42,253 nucleotides of DNA from an uncultured Parabacteroides sp. (GCF_902493135.1 NZ_CABUOD010000042.1:1-42253); one strand, 5' to 3'; positions 31,574 through 41,643 are shown, counted from the first letter of the stretch. Translations and numbers: made by a program. The notes: generated from the sequence alone by a model not told the origin.

Positions 31574-34258
31574 CTATTTTCTTCCTGAATCCTTAATCAT
31601 TTCCGTGATCTTGTTGTTCAGGCTATCTGCCTCGATCAGTTTCTCCAACGGGATGTGCATCCTGTAGCGCCAGTAGTTGTCCGAATCGGACGGGATGTTG
31701 ATGCGTTCCGCCTCGCAATCTCTCCGCTTGACGGAATCGTCCATTGCGAACCAGTCCTGCAGGGGGATAACGGCCAGCATCGAAGCGGTTGCCAGATGGT
31801 TGGAAACGATCCGTGCCGCCAAGTCGGCCGTACATTCCTCCGGCGCCTCTCCGGCCTGTCCAAGCACATCGTTGTAATAACGTTGCGTCTTGGCGCGGTC
31901 CTCTTTCCACCAGCTGCGAAGCGGCGTCATATCGTGGGTCGATGTCGTACAGACCGAATGATAAGGCAGGTTATGCAGGTCCGTGAACTCGCGTTGCGGA
32001 GTCTTGGGCATACGTTCTATTTCCAGGCTGAATATCTGCAACTTGTTCATCACGTCGGGCACGGACTCCGGAATCATCCCCAAGTCTTCGCCGCATACCA
32101 GCATGTTCGTGCTGCCTATCAGCGGAGTCAGGCGGCTAAAGGCTTGCGCCTTCCAGAACTCGTTATGGCGGTGATAGAAGAAGTTCCAATACAGCTGGTC
32201 GAAAGCATATCGGTCGGAAGCGTTCAACTCGCGATACAGATAGGACTGGCTGGCCGAGATGCGCGGGTGGAACTTATCCGGCTCACGCGGATCGCGCAGG
32301 AACAGCACTTCATTCGCGATGGCAAACAGCCCTTTCTTGATCCGAAGAGACGCCTCGTCCGTCTTTCCGGCAAACAGCGCTTCCACCTTGCGTTGCGTAT
32401 CGCAGAAGGGTTTCAACACGAAATGGCGGGAGGACGACTGGGCCAGGAACGCGCCGATCACCTCCTCGGTCTGGTCGCCAAACAGTTCGGGCAGAAACTC
32501 GCGGTTGATATGCGGGGTGGTAAGCCGGGCTTCATTGAAACTCAGGCCATACTGTTCGATCTCGTTCGGGGTAAGCGGCAAAGCCGGATTGAAATGTCCG
32601 CAAAGTCCCTGGACATAATCCAACGGCACTTCCCAGATACGGAAAAAGCCTAAGATATGATCGATACGGAAGCAATCGAAATAGTCTTCCAGCTTGCGGA
32701 AACGTTTCTTCCACCAGGAGAAATCATCTTTCTCCATCCTCTCCCAATTATAGGTCGGGAATCCCCAGTTCTGGCCGTTCACGGAGAAATCATCGGGCGG
32801 AGCGCCTGCCTGTCCGTTCATATTGAAGTATTTCGGTTCCATCCACGCCTCGACACTCGTACGGTTCACTCCTATAGGCAAATCGCCTTTCAGCACGATC
32901 CCGTTCTTGCGGGCATAATCGGAAACGCCCTTAAACTGGGTATGCAGGACGTATTGCAGGAAATAGATGAAAGAGATTTCCGGGTATGCCTTGCCCGTCG
33001 GGGAACAAAGTTCACGGATGCTGTTCTTGTCGAATACGGAGTTTTCCTTCCATTGGGTAAAGTCGGAAGTCCGGTACGTGTCACGCAGGTAGCAATAGGC
33101 GGCGTAAGGCATCAGCCAAGGCTCGTTCTGCTCGCAGAACTCCTGATATCCGGGGGTGGAGAGGATCGCTTCCCCTTCCTGCCTGAAGTATTCCCGGCAA
33201 TATTCCAGTTTATACCGGACCGCCTGCTCGTAATCGACGGCATCGAGTTTGTTCAACTCGGCCTGTTTGCGGGCAAAAAAGGCGGCCTTTTCCGAATCAG
33301 CCAGTTCTCCCAGATCGGGCAGGCTGATATACATCGGATGAAGGGCATAAATCGAAATCGCGCTATAAGGATACGAATCGGAACGGGTATGCGTCGTCGT
33401 CGTGTCGTTCACCGGGAGCACCTGGATGACACGTTGGTGCGTTTTCTTGGCCCAATCCACCATCATGCGCAAATCCCCCAGGTCGCCGACTCCGAAGCTC
33501 TTTTCCGAACGTAAGGAAAAGACCGGGATCACCGAACCGGCACACCGCCACAAGGGCAGGTTATCGCGGAAATAAAGGCCCGAGACGATCGCCGTCTCGC
33601 CCGCCTGTTGCGGAGGCAGGTTCAAGACACGGTTCTCATCTTCTTCCCAATATAGAGGTTGTTGCTGGTCGTCGCAGATCAGGAACTTATATTCCAACGG
33701 ATAGGTGATCTCGTTGGCATCCAGGTCTATATGCCAGACCGGGAAGGTGTCGCAACTCAACACCAACGCTTTATCGGGATGCCAGTCGCCCAGGCATTCC
33801 TGATTGCCGGTGATAGCCACGCGCTGGTTCTTTTCGACACGCGGGACGGAGATCTTGATCGTAAGCCTCTTGCCGCTCTTCACCACCCGTTCGTGCGTAT
33901 TGCACGGATGGGCGAACAGACTTTTGGTAAATGCAGAGGAATAAAAAGCTATATTGGCAGGACGAACCTGCCAATAATCATATAGCGTATATCGATCTGC
34001 CTGCCCGATAAAGAATACCTGGTGGTTCTTTTCCCACTCCTCGAATATCTGCTTATCGTTTACACTCAGGAAATATCTGTATTCTATATCCTTGACAGGA
34101 GAGGTCACTTCCAGCTCGAGCTGCCAGTTCCCATCTCCCTTATAACTCATTTCCTTTGCCAAAGCCGGCTCCCAGGAACCCAGCTCAGGAATCGACCCTA
34201 CAACACATAACTTCTGCCCCCAAACGGTATGGAAGTTGATATTAAAGGTGACTTTCAT
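31574..34258 (-). CDS. malQ: 4-alpha-glucanotransferase with two starch-binding modules
   Basis: This 894-residue GH77 enzyme (disproportionating enzyme) transfers glucan chains between maltooligosaccharides and glycogen in the cytoplasm; there is no signal peptide. Two N-terminal CBM20 modules occupy about 1-105 (VVGSIPELGSWEPALA) and about 130-225 (ITGNQECLGDWHPDKA), and the catalytic barrel follows from about 265. Catalytic residues are the nucleophile Asp in FRIDHILGFF, the acid/base Glu in VCGEDLGMIP and the stabilising Asp in STHDMTPL. The extra modules are typical of plant DPE2-like and Bacteroidetes forms. It is separated from the upstream reductase gene by a 102-nt repeat-rich spacer. 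Confidence 0.95.
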   Translation of the reverse strand: MKVTFNINFHTVWGQKLCVVGSIPELGSWEPALAKEMSYKGDGNWQLELEVTSPVKDIEYRYFLSVNDKQIFEEWEKNHQVFFIGQADRYTLYDYWQVRPANIAFYSSAFTKSLFAHPCNTHERVVKSGKRLTIKISVPRVEKNQRVAITGNQECLGDWHPDKALVLSCDTFPVWHIDLDANEITYPLEYKFLICDDQQQPLYWEEDENRVLNLPPQQAGETAIVSGLYFRDNLPLWRCAGSVIPVFSLRSEKSFGVGDLGDLRMMVDWAKKTHQRVIQVLPVNDTTTTHTRSDSYPYSAISIYALHPMYISLPDLGELADSEKAAFFARKQAELNKLDAVDYEQAVRYKLEYCREYFRQEGEAILSTPGYQEFCEQNEPWLMPYAAYCYLRDTYRTSDFTQWKENSVFDKNSIRELCSPTGKAYPEISFIYFLQYVLHTQFKGVSDYARKNGIVLKGDLPIGVNRTSVEAWMEPKYFNMNGQAGAPPDDFSVNGQNWGFPTYNWERMEKDDFSWWKKRFRKLEDYFDCFRIDHILGFFRIWEVPLDYVQGLCGHFNPALPLTPNEIEQYGLSFNEARLTTPHINREFLPELFGDQTEEVIGAFLAQSSSRHFVLKPFCDTQRKVEALFAGKTDEASLRIKKGLFAIANEVLFLRDPREPDKFHPRISASQSYLYRELNASDRYAFDQLYWNFFYHRHNEFWKAQAFSRLTPLIGSTNMLVCGEDLGMIPESVPDVMNKLQIFSLEIERMPKTPQREFTDLHNLPYHSVCTTSTHDMTPLRSWWKEDRAKTQRYYNDVLGQAGEAPEECTADLAARIVSNHLATASMLAVIPLQDWFAMDDSVKRRDCEAERINIPSDSDNYWRYRMHIPLEKLIEADSLNNKITEMIKDSGRK

Positions 34259-34265
34259 TTCTATG

Positions 34266-34350
34266 AATTTATGATTTATGATTCATGGGGTGTTATTCAC
34301 GATTTATGATTTATCATTTAGCGTCAATGATAAATCATAAATCATAAATC
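34266..34350. repeat. GATTTATGATTTATGA-type repeats with 18-bp hairpin
   Basis: Several copies of ATTTATGATT run through this gap. The segments 34301-34318 and 34326-34343 are perfect 18-bp inverted copies with a 7-nt loop. On the minus strand the hairpin lies between the ribonucleotide reductase stop and the glucanotransferase start. It may terminate transcription, although there is no T-tract. Confidence 0.65.
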
Positions 34351-34360
34351 AAAAATCTTT

Positions 34361-36904
34361 TCATCCGCATCTTGAAGCGCCGCAATTGGTACAGATCAGA
34401 CATCCTTCTTGGTAGACAAGCGTTTCATGTCCGCAATTCGGGCATTTCTGTCCTTTTGCCTCCATACCGTTCGGCAGGTATTTCTTCAAAGCGCGTTCCA
34501 CACCGTTCTTCCAGGTGTTGATAGATTCGTTATTCAGTTCCATGCCCTGGACGAGCTTGATCACCTGGTCGATCGGCATGCCGTAGCGCAAGACGCCGGA
34601 GATCAACTTGGCATAGTTCCAGAACTCCGGATTGAACTTGCCGTCCAAACCTTCGATCGTCATCTTATAGCCGCGCTTGTTCTTGAACTGGAAGTCGTAG
34701 TGCTTCTTGCCGTCCTCGTCGTAGCTCTTGATGATGCTGCCCTTCGAAACGTTCTTCGGCAACATGATGCCTTCGTCGTCGTCGGCAAGACCGGTAAAGA
34801 TCTCGTACGGGCGGCCATTCAGCAAGCCGACAAATGCGATCCACTTCTCACGGTTGTTCTGGAATTTCACCACATCGGCTTCCAGTTCGCGCGGGCGGGT
34901 AGCCACGATAACCGGCGGCTCCATGCAATTGCAATCCTCCTTTTTCTTCTTCTTGTTATCCGTAGACAACAATACGCCCGAACGGGAACCGTCGCGATAG
35001 ACCGTACATCCCTTGCAACCGCACTTCCAGGCTTCCACATACAAAGTGTTCACAAGGTCTTCCGTCACATCGGCCGGCAGGTTGATCGTCACGCTGATGG
35101 AGTGGTCCACCCATTTCTGGATACGTCCCTGCATACGGACTTTCTGCAACCAGTCTACATCGTTTGAAGTCGCTTTATAGTAAGGAGACTTGGCAACCAG
35201 TTCCTCCACTTCTTCCTGCGTATATTTCTTGGAAGCGGAGAAGCCGTTAGCCAACATCCAGGTTACGAACTTATGATGGAATACGATATACTCCTCGAAT
35301 GCGTCACCTGTCTCGTCGACAAAGTCAACACGCGCTTCCGCATCGTTCGGGTTCACCTTGCGGCGGCGGCGGTACACGGGCAGGAACACCGGCTCGATGC
35401 CCGAAGTGGTCTGTGTCATCAAGCTGGTCGTTCCGGTCGGTGCGATGGTCAGACAGGCGATATTACGGCGGCCGTATTTCACCATGTCGTCATACAGTTC
35501 CGGATCGGCTTCACGCAGACGGTTGATAAACGGGTTCTTCTCTTCTCGCTTTGCATCGTAGATATCGAATGCCCCCCGCTCCTTGGCCATTTCCACTGAA
35601 GAACGGTAGGCAGCCAGAGCCAACATCTTTTGTACCTTTTCGGCAAAGTCTGTCGCTTCTTCCGTGCCGTAGCGCAATCCCAAGGCGGCAATCATATCGC
35701 CTTCGGCGGTGATGCCCACACCGGTACGACGTCCTTGCAAAGTCTTCTTCTGGATCTTCTCCCACAGGTGGCGTTCGCTCTGTTTTACTTCCAATGATTC
35801 GGGATCGGCATCGATCTTCTCCAGAATCTTTTCAATCTTTTCCGATTCCAGATCGATGATATCGTCCATGATGCGTTGTGCCAGGATAACATGCTTCCGG
35901 AACAAGTCGAAATCGAAATAGGCCTCTTTCGTGAAAGGATTGACAACATACGAATATAAGTTGATCGCCAACAGGCGGCAGCTATCGTACGGGCACAAAG
36001 GAATCTCACCGCAGGGGTTGGTCGAAACCGTACGGAATCCGAGATCCGCATACGAATCGGGCACCGACTCTTTCAGGATCGTATCCCAGAAAAGCACGCC
36101 CGGTTCAGCCGACTTCCATGCATTATGAATGATTTTCTTCCAAAGTTCGGCCGCGTTGATTTCCTTCACATTAGTGGGTTCTGACGAGTCGGTCGGATAT
36201 TGTTGTTTATAAGGGGTCCCGTCGACTACCGCCTGCATGAATTCGTCATCGATCTTCACCGACACGTTAGCCCCCGTCACCTTCCCTTCCGTCATCTTGG
36301 CATCGATAAACGATTCCGAATCCGGATGCTTGATTGAAACGCTCAGCATCAGGGCGCCACGACGGCCGTCCTGCGCCACTTCGCGGGTGGAATTCGAATA
36401 ACGTTCCATGAAAGGGACCAATCCGGTCGATGTCAACGCCGAGTTCTTAACAGGAGATCCTTTCGGACGAATATGTGATAAATCGTGACCAACACCGCCA
36501 CGACGTTTCATCAACTGCACTTGTTCCTCATCAATTCGAATAATCGCACCATATGAATCGGCATCTCCATCCAATCCGATTACAAAACAGTTAGAGAGTG
36601 AGGCAATTTGAAAATCATTGCCAATTCCCGTCATCGGGCTTCCCTGAGGCACGATGTAACGGAAATGATCAAACAGGTTAAAGAGTTCCTCTTCCGAAAG
36701 CGGGTTAGGATACTTCTTTTCTACACGGGCAATTTCACCGGCCAGACGATGATGCATATCCACGGGAGATTCTTCATAGATATTCCCGAACGCATCCTTC
36801 AAGGCATACTTATTTACCCATACTTTTGCGGCCAATTCGTCGCCGGTAAAGTAGTCCAGTGAAGCCTTAAACGCTTCATCGAAGGTGTAAGTTTTACGAT
36901 TCAC
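34361..36904 (-). CDS. nrdJ: Adenosylcobalamin-dependent ribonucleotide reductase (class II)
   Basis: This enzyme reduces ribonucleotides to deoxyribonucleotides with coenzyme B12 and works with or without oxygen. It has 847 residues counted from the GTG at 36904, where NRKTYTFDEAFKASL matches related proteins; a TTG nine codons further upstream (36931) is a weaker option. Visible features are the active-site cysteine in SLSNCFVIG, the radical-region motif NPCGEIPLCPYDSC, and a tail with a zinc ribbon (CPNCGHE ... CLICTNCG) that carries redox cysteines. No cobalamin riboswitch is recognisable in front. dnaA lies upstream on the same strand, but 254 nt apart. Confidence 0.92.
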   Translation of the reverse strand: MNRKTYTFDEAFKASLDYFTGDELAAKVWVNKYALKDAFGNIYEESPVDMHHRLAGEIARVEKKYPNPLSEEELFNLFDHFRYIVPQGSPMTGIGNDFQIASLSNCFVIGLDGDADSYGAIIRIDEEQVQLMKRRGGVGHDLSHIRPKGSPVKNSALTSTGLVPFMERYSNSTREVAQDGRRGALMLSVSIKHPDSESFIDAKMTEGKVTGANVSVKIDDEFMQAVVDGTPYKQQYPTDSSEPTNVKEINAAELWKKIIHNAWKSAEPGVLFWDTILKESVPDSYADLGFRTVSTNPCGEIPLCPYDSCRLLAINLYSYVVNPFTKEAYFDFDLFRKHVILAQRIMDDIIDLESEKIEKILEKIDADPESLEVKQSERHLWEKIQKKTLQGRRTGVGITAEGDMIAALGLRYGTEEATDFAEKVQKMLALAAYRSSVEMAKERGAFDIYDAKREEKNPFINRLREADPELYDDMVKYGRRNIACLTIAPTGTTSLMTQTTSGIEPVFLPVYRRRRKVNPNDAEARVDFVDETGDAFEEYIVFHHKFVTWMLANGFSASKKYTQEEVEELVAKSPYYKATSNDVDWLQKVRMQGRIQKWVDHSISVTINLPADVTEDLVNTLYVEAWKCGCKGCTVYRDGSRSGVLLSTDNKKKKKEDCNCMEPPVIVATRPRELEADVVKFQNNREKWIAFVGLLNGRPYEIFTGLADDDEGIMLPKNVSKGSIIKSYDEDGKKHYDFQFKNKRGYKMTIEGLDGKFNPEFWNYAKLISGVLRYGMPIDQVIKLVQGMELNNESINTWKNGVERALKKYLPNGMEAKGQKCPNCGHETLVYQEGCLICTNCGASRCG

Positions 36905-37158
36905 GATTGTTTTAAGTTTAATGATGTGCAAGTTTAAGCATAGTTTGCGGATTAGCCAAATTATTCAACAAAGAAAATATATATTGTTGACAAGTTTTCC
37001 TCTTCCTCTACAAATCCGGCTATTTATCAACAGCTTACCTTTTCCTCCGATTCAAAAAGTTTTCCAAAAAGACAACCTGCCCTACAACATGGTTTTCCCA
37101 AAAGCAGAAAAAGGACGCCACCTGCGAGTGCATCCCTTCCTATCATTATCCTATTGAA

Positions 37159-38547
37159 TCAAGCTTTGAGCAAAGCCTCGATCTCTTCTACCGAAGAGCG
37201 GAAAGATTTATTCGTTTCGATCTGGTCCTTTACCGTCTTGCAGGCATGAAGGACGGTTGCATGGTCGCGTTTCCCGACGATCTTCCCGATATGGGAGAAG
37301 GAACTGTCGGTGTACTTCTTCGCCAGGTACATCGTAACCTGACGTGCCTGCACGATTTCCCGCTTGCGCGAGTTGGTCTGGATAGCGGCCAATTCCAGAT
37401 TATAGTATTTACAGACTACATCCTGAATAGATTCCACGGATACCTGTTTCTTCTCCAGTTTTACGACACGGCTCACCACCTGTTTGGTCAAAGGCAGGTC
37501 GATCATCCGGTTGAACGCCGTAGAATAGGCCAGCAAGGACGCGACGATGCCTTCCACATCGCGTACGTTCTCCGTCACGTTGCTTGCAATAAAATTGAAC
37601 ACGTCGTCCGGAATCACCACTCCGTCGTGGCTGATCTTATTCTTTAGAATCTTCTTGCGCAAATCCAGATCAGGACGATCCAACTCTGCCGTCAATCCCC
37701 ACTTCAAACGGGTAATCAAACGTTCCTCCATGCCCTGCAAATCGACAGGCGCCTTATCGGAAGTCAGGATCAATTGCTTACCCAGAAGATGCAAGTGATT
37801 GAATATATGAAAAAATGTATTCTGTGTCTTATCTTTTCCGATCAGTTCCTGGATATCATCCAGAATCAGCACATCTACGCCCTGATAGAAATACATGAAG
37901 TCGTTTGTCGTATTTTTCCGGATAGCTTCCGTGTATTGTACGGTAAAGAGATGGGCCGATATATACAGCACCTTCTTTTCCGGGTGGATCTCCTGAATAC
38001 GGTTACCGATCGCATGGCACAAATGGGTCTTCCCCACACCGGATGCCCCGAACACGAACATCGGGTTAAAAGTCTTTCCCGGTTCCTGGGCGATAGCCTC
38101 GCTCGAAGAACGGACCAGCCGGTTGCTTGTTCCTTCAAAATAGTTGTCGAAGTTGTATTTAGGGTTCAAATGCGAATCCCAGTCCTGGCGGGCTTTAGAT
38201 TCGAATAGAGAAGGGATATCCGCACTCTTCTTGCCGGTACGGGGAGCGTCATTACCGGTAGGTAAAGTAATCATGCCGTCTTCTTTCACCTTATCAACGA
38301 CCTTGATACGATAGTTCAATATCGTACCCTGCCCTATCACACGATATAGCGTAACTTTCAATACGTTCACATACTTCTCTTCCAGATACTCGTAAAAGAA
38401 CTGGCTGGGTACTTGAATCGTAAATTTATTATCCTCGTATGATAATGGTATGATAGGTTTGAACCATGTGTTAAAAGCGGCCTCAGGGACGATGTCCTTA
38501 ATGACTCCGAGGCATTTATTCCACAAAGTTTGATGTTCAGTCTGCAT
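37159..38547 (-). CDS. dnaA: Chromosomal replication initiator protein DnaA
   Basis: DnaA binds oriC boxes and opens the duplex to start replication. The 462-residue protein has all four domains: N-terminal DnaB-interaction domain (about 1-85), a short linker, and an AAA+ ATPase with Walker A FGASGVGKTHL and Walker B DVLILDDIQEL. The C-terminal DNA-binding domain has the signature region RKREIVQARQVTMYLAKKYT and GKRDHATVLHACKTV. No DnaA-box cluster is seen on either side, so oriC is probably elsewhere. Confidence 0.97.
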   Translation of the reverse strand: MQTEHQTLWNKCLGVIKDIVPEAAFNTWFKPIIPLSYEDNKFTIQVPSQFFYEYLEEKYVNVLKVTLYRVIGQGTILNYRIKVVDKVKEDGMITLPTGNDAPRTGKKSADIPSLFESKARQDWDSHLNPKYNFDNYFEGTSNRLVRSSSEAIAQEPGKTFNPMFVFGASGVGKTHLCHAIGNRIQEIHPEKKVLYISAHLFTVQYTEAIRKNTTNDFMYFYQGVDVLILDDIQELIGKDKTQNTFFHIFNHLHLLGKQLILTSDKAPVDLQGMEERLITRLKWGLTAELDRPDLDLRKKILKNKISHDGVVIPDDVFNFIASNVTENVRDVEGIVASLLAYSTAFNRMIDLPLTKQVVSRVVKLEKKQVSVESIQDVVCKYYNLELAAIQTNSRKREIVQARQVTMYLAKKYTDSSFSHIGKIVGKRDHATVLHACKTVKDQIETNKSFRSSVEEIEALLKA

Positions 38548-38926
38548 GATTTTTTACTCTCCCAACTATACTTACAACTTCAATTTTTACTTTTACGACT
38601 ACAAAGTTTAGAAATTAATTCCGAAAAAAAAAGTATCATTTTGTTTGGAACTTTTGATTGTTCAATATCCTGTTTATTGTCAGGCAGTTAATTCCAACAA
38701 TCTGAATATCTTCATTTTAAAACATTAGAACAACAGAAAGCCTTTGTTTAAGAGCATTCTTCAGCCCCTTGCATTTCCAGGCAACCGACCTCAAAAAAGG
38801 CCTTTCGATCCAGTTATATTTCTCTATCTAAAGGCCTTAGAGAAGCCAAGCTCCTGTATTTTATATTTTTTCGTTTAATTGGAATAATTCTAAATAAACG
38901 GTTTGTACAAGAAATCTTACGCTATC
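38548..38926. other. dnaA upstream region
   Basis: This 379-nt gap has no gene. It contains the likely MlaD terminator (38792-38838). A near -7 sequence for dnaA on the minus strand reads TAAACTTTG (about 38612-38604), one base too long for TAnnTTTG. I see no TTATCCACA-type DnaA boxes here. Confidence 0.6.
38792..38838 (-). terminator. Terminator downstream of the MlaD gene
   Basis: AAGGCCTTT (38796-38804) and AAAGGCCTT (38830-38838) form a 9-bp stem with a 25-nt loop. On the minus strand a T-run follows (As at 38792-38797). It is about 90 nt past the MlaD stop. Confidence 0.6.
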
Positions 38927-39811
38927 TTAAAATACAGAAAAATGCACATACCTTTTGGGGTTCTGCCTCAAATCGAGCAAAAGCTTGGATGCGTTGTCCG
39001 CCGTACTGTTCAGGTTATCATAAAGAGCTCGGTCGTTCAGCAGAAGCCCCATACTATTATCCTTTGAGTTCAACTTGCGCGTCATCTGCTCCACATTATC
39101 CAACGTAGCATTCACCGCATTCACGGTCGTTGCCAGATCCAGCTTCTTCAAATCCGCGCTGACATCGGCAAAGTTTCCGGTGATGACCTTCAGATCACTC
39201 ATAATGCCCGGCACATCCTTGCTCAGCATCCGGTTGAGCTGGCGGGAAGAAACAGCCAGGCTATTGGTCGTTGCCTCTATATTGTTCAAGGACTGGGCCA
39301 ATGCCGGATGATTTACCAGCGTCTGCAAGCCGCCCAGGATCGAATCGATCTTCGGCAACAACAACTCCACCTGCGGAAGAATCTTTTCCTGGACGGATTG
39401 CATCATGTCCGTCTCCATCCGCCCCTCGATCGTGGCACCGGGTTTCAGATAGTCGTCTACATACTTGTTCAGATGGATATGCAATTCACCACCACCGAGG
39501 AAACTGTTCACGATCGTAATATAGCTGCCTTTGTTGATCTTCATATGATCTTCCAGGCTGATATCGATCGAAATCTTATCGACGGCATCATAGTCATAAA
39601 TGATCTCACGCACCAGACCGACCTTAAAGCCTTCTACGAATACAGGACTCGAAACCGTCACTCCCTTTACATTCGTACAAGCCACCACATAATGGTTTGT
39701 CGGCTTAAACAGATTGATCCCTTTCAAGTAATTAATTCCTAAATATAGCAACGCCAGACTGACTATAGACACAAGTCCGATCTTTGCCTCTTTGGTGAAT
39801 ACATTTTTCAT
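38927..39811 (-). CDS. mlaD: MCE-domain lipid transport protein (MlaD family)
   Basis: MlaD-type proteins form periplasmic rings anchored in the inner membrane that pass phospholipids between the two membranes. The 294-residue protein has one N-terminal helix (about 10-29, IGLVSIVSLALLYLGINYL) and a single MCE domain (about 35-115; VKGVTVSSPVFVEGFKVGLV). A long helical tail with MlaD-like spacing follows. No mlaE or mlaF lies next to it. It starts 34 nt after the amidase gene on the same strand; that pair is probably one transcript, linking envelope lipid and wall maintenance. Confidence 0.9.
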   Translation of the reverse strand: MKNVFTKEAKIGLVSIVSLALLYLGINYLKGINLFKPTNHYVVACTNVKGVTVSSPVFVEGFKVGLVREIIYDYDAVDKISIDISLEDHMKINKGSYITIVNSFLGGGELHIHLNKYVDDYLKPGATIEGRMETDMMQSVQEKILPQVELLLPKIDSILGGLQTLVNHPALAQSLNNIEATTNSLAVSSRQLNRMLSKDVPGIMSDLKVITGNFADVSADLKKLDLATTVNAVNATLDNVEQMTRKLNSKDNSMGLLLNDRALYDNLNSTADNASKLLLDLRQNPKRYVHFSVF

Positions 39812-39845
39812 TTCTTCTCTGTATATAATATAAATTCTGTTACTA

Positions 39846-41051
39846 TCAATATTTCACTTTCTTTCCATCCTTAAAGGCGACTATAAAAGCGTCTTTAAAA
39901 TCTTTCGCTACCTGCCGGCGCAACTTGCGGATAGAATCGAAACTCGTCGTCTCGCCATACGTGTACTTGTAAATGCCTTTTTCGATAAAGCAATCGACAT
40001 TCTTATATCCTTTAAACAATTTAGAACCGGGAGAAAGTTTTTTATCCGAGGTAAGTATTTGTATTTTATAAATCGTTTGTCCCTTTTTAACCGGGTTCGT
40101 CTGCTTCACGGAGACTTCCGTCTTGGACACGCGGCTCCGACCGGATTCCTTAACCTTGTTCTTTTGACGAATATATTCTTCACTTCCCGGAGGTGCTGAA
40201 ATCGATTGATTATCATCGATATTATCTACGACTTCCAATAGAGGAGCGACATTTGCATTCCCCGCCAACGCACCGCGCTTGCGGTCATATTCCCACTTAT
40301 ATTTTGTAAAAGCATTATAGATAGCGGTTGCCAGCTTGTTTTGCCCTTCCTTCGTCTTCATGAAACGTTCTTCCGCCGGATTCGAAATATATCCTAATTC
40401 TACAAGAACACTCGGCATACTCGTCTTACGCAACACCAGGAAACCCGCCTGCCGCACCCCTCTGTTATTACGCTTGGCGGAAGCAAAGCATTTCTGCACC
40501 TCCGAAGCCAGGCTAATACTTTGTTCCATATGCTTATTCTGCATAAATTCGAAAATAATATACGATTCGGAAGAAGTCGGATCGAAACCTTCGTATTTCT
40601 GCAGATAATTATCTTCCAAAAGGATAGCCGAGTTCTCACGCATGGCCACTTCCAGATTCTCGTCCGTGCGTGCCAAACCTAACGTATAAGTCTCCGTTCC
40701 CGTGACCGAACTGCCCCTCTTCACCGCATTTGTATGAATGGAGATGAACAAGTCCGCCTTATTCCGGTTGGCGATGTTCGCCCGCTCGTCCAACTCGATA
40801 AAGACATCCGTTTTACGCGTATAAATGACTTTCACATCCTTGTGCTTTTCCGATATCAGGCTGCCGAGCTTGAGGGCTACCGCCAGATTAATAGCCTTTT
40901 CATGGATGGACGAGCCACGCGCACCGGGGTCTTTTCCCCCATGCCCGGCATCGATCACCACCGTAAACGCCTTTTCCTTTGCCTGCAAAACAGGTAAAAC
41001 AAAAAACAGGGCTATTACCAAATTGATATATAGAAAAGTACTTTTTGCCAC
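39846..41051 (-). CDS. N-acetylmuramoyl-L-alanine amidase (Amidase_3)
   Basis: This zinc amidase cleaves the bond between muramic acid and the stem peptide and splits septal wall during cell separation. The roughly 400-residue protein has a signal peptide (FLYINLVIALFFVLPVLQAKE). The amidase domain shows zinc ligands and catalytic residues in VVIDAGHGGKDPGA, IHEKAINL, ISIHTNA and VLVELGYISN. The C-terminal 80 residues (YKIQILTSDKKL onward) look like a SPOR-type peptidoglycan-binding region. The start is the GTG at 41051: the -7 box at 41078-41085 lies inside a longer in-frame extension to 41135, so that longer start could not be transcribed. MlaD follows. Confidence 0.9.
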   Translation of the reverse strand: MAKSTFLYINLVIALFFVLPVLQAKEKAFTVVIDAGHGGKDPGARGSSIHEKAINLAVALKLGSLISEKHKDVKVIYTRKTDVFIELDERANIANRNKADLFISIHTNAVKRGSSVTGTETYTLGLARTDENLEVAMRENSAILLEDNYLQKYEGFDPTSSESYIIFEFMQNKHMEQSISLASEVQKCFASAKRNNRGVRQAGFLVLRKTSMPSVLVELGYISNPAEERFMKTKEGQNKLATAIYNAFTKYKWEYDRKRGALAGNANVAPLLEVVDNIDDNQSISAPPGSEEYIRQKNKVKESGRSRVSKTEVSVKQTNPVKKGQTIYKIQILTSDKKLSPGSKLFKGYKNVDCFIEKGIYKYTYGETTSFDSIRKLRRQVAKDFKDAFIVAFKDGKKVKY

Positions 41052-41077
41052 TTTAAAATTTTCTTGCAAATTCGGGA

Positions 41078-41085
41078 CAAATGTA
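41078..41085 (-). promoter_or_regulatory. -7 box of the amidase-mlaD unit
   Basis: On the minus strand this reads TACATTTG, a perfect TAnnTTTG, 27 nt before the GTG at 41051. The -33 element is weak. Confidence 0.55.
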
Positions 41086-41124
41086 ATGCTTTTTGACGAG
41101 TAAAACTGGGCTGATCTGAAATAA

Positions 41125-41157
41125 AAAAAGGGCAATTCGCAAGGAACCGCCCTTTTT
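41125..41157 (-). terminator. Terminator of the rpsF-rpsR-rplI operon
   Basis: AAAAAGGGC (41125-41133) pairs with GCCCTTTTT (41149-41157) around a 15-nt loop. On the minus strand it ends in seven Ts. It lies 22 nt after the rplI stop, and 40 nt ahead of the amidase -7 box in the same direction. Confidence 0.85.
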
Positions 41158-41179
41158 ATTTATATATCCGGTATGGGAT

Positions 41180-41623
41180 TTACTCAGAAACTACTTCAAA
41201 AGGAATTTCTACCGATACTTCTTTGTGAAGTTTCAGGATGGCTTTGTAATTGCCGACTTCCTTAACAGAATCCTTGATATAGATAATCTTACGATCTACT
41301 TCGAAACCGGCTTTTGCCAAAGCATCGGCAACCTGGATGTTCGTTACAGAACCGAAGATTGTACCTGTAGAACTTGTCTTAGCACCGATTGTCAAGGCAA
41401 CGCCTTCCAACTTAGCAGCCAAAGCCTGAGCATCTTCTTTGATCTTAGCCAACTTGTGAGCACGTTGTCTCAAGTTTTCAGCCAATACTTTCTTTGCAGA
41501 CTCAGATGCGATAACTGCTTTACCCGTGGGGATTAGAAAGTTACGTCCGTAACCGTCTTTAACTGTTACGATATCGTCCTTGTAACCTAAGTTGATTACG
41601 TCTTCTTTCAAAATAACTTGCAT
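41180..41623 (-). CDS. rplI: 50S ribosomal protein L9
   Basis: L9 binds 23S rRNA near the L1 stalk base and affects translational fidelity. The 147-residue protein has the N-terminal signature MQVILKEDVINLGYKDDIVTVKDGYGRNFLIP, a long connecting helix (about 45-75) and a C-terminal RNA-binding domain. It is the last gene of the rpsF-rpsR-rplI operon, starting 20 nt after rpsR, and a terminator follows. Confidence 0.97.
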   Translation of the reverse strand: MQVILKEDVINLGYKDDIVTVKDGYGRNFLIPTGKAVIASESAKKVLAENLRQRAHKLAKIKEDAQALAAKLEGVALTIGAKTSSTGTIFGSVTNIQVADALAKAGFEVDRKIIYIKDSVKEVGNYKAILKLHKEVSVEIPFEVVSE

Positions 41624-41643
41624 ATTCTGTCTCCTCTCTTTTA

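Noticed and set aside
36905..37158. Replication origin or cobalamin riboswitch beside dnaA and nrdJ
   Set aside because: Only one weak DnaA-like box (TTATCAACA near 37024) and no box cluster or B12-box was found. The small open frame at 36921-37157 has no coding character.
38548..38926. oriC upstream of dnaA
   Set aside because: No TTATCCACA-type boxes. The repeated AAAGGCCTT is better explained as a terminator stem.
41051..41135. Longer N-terminus of the amidase
   Set aside because: The -7 box lies inside it and the extension is unlike a signal peptide.
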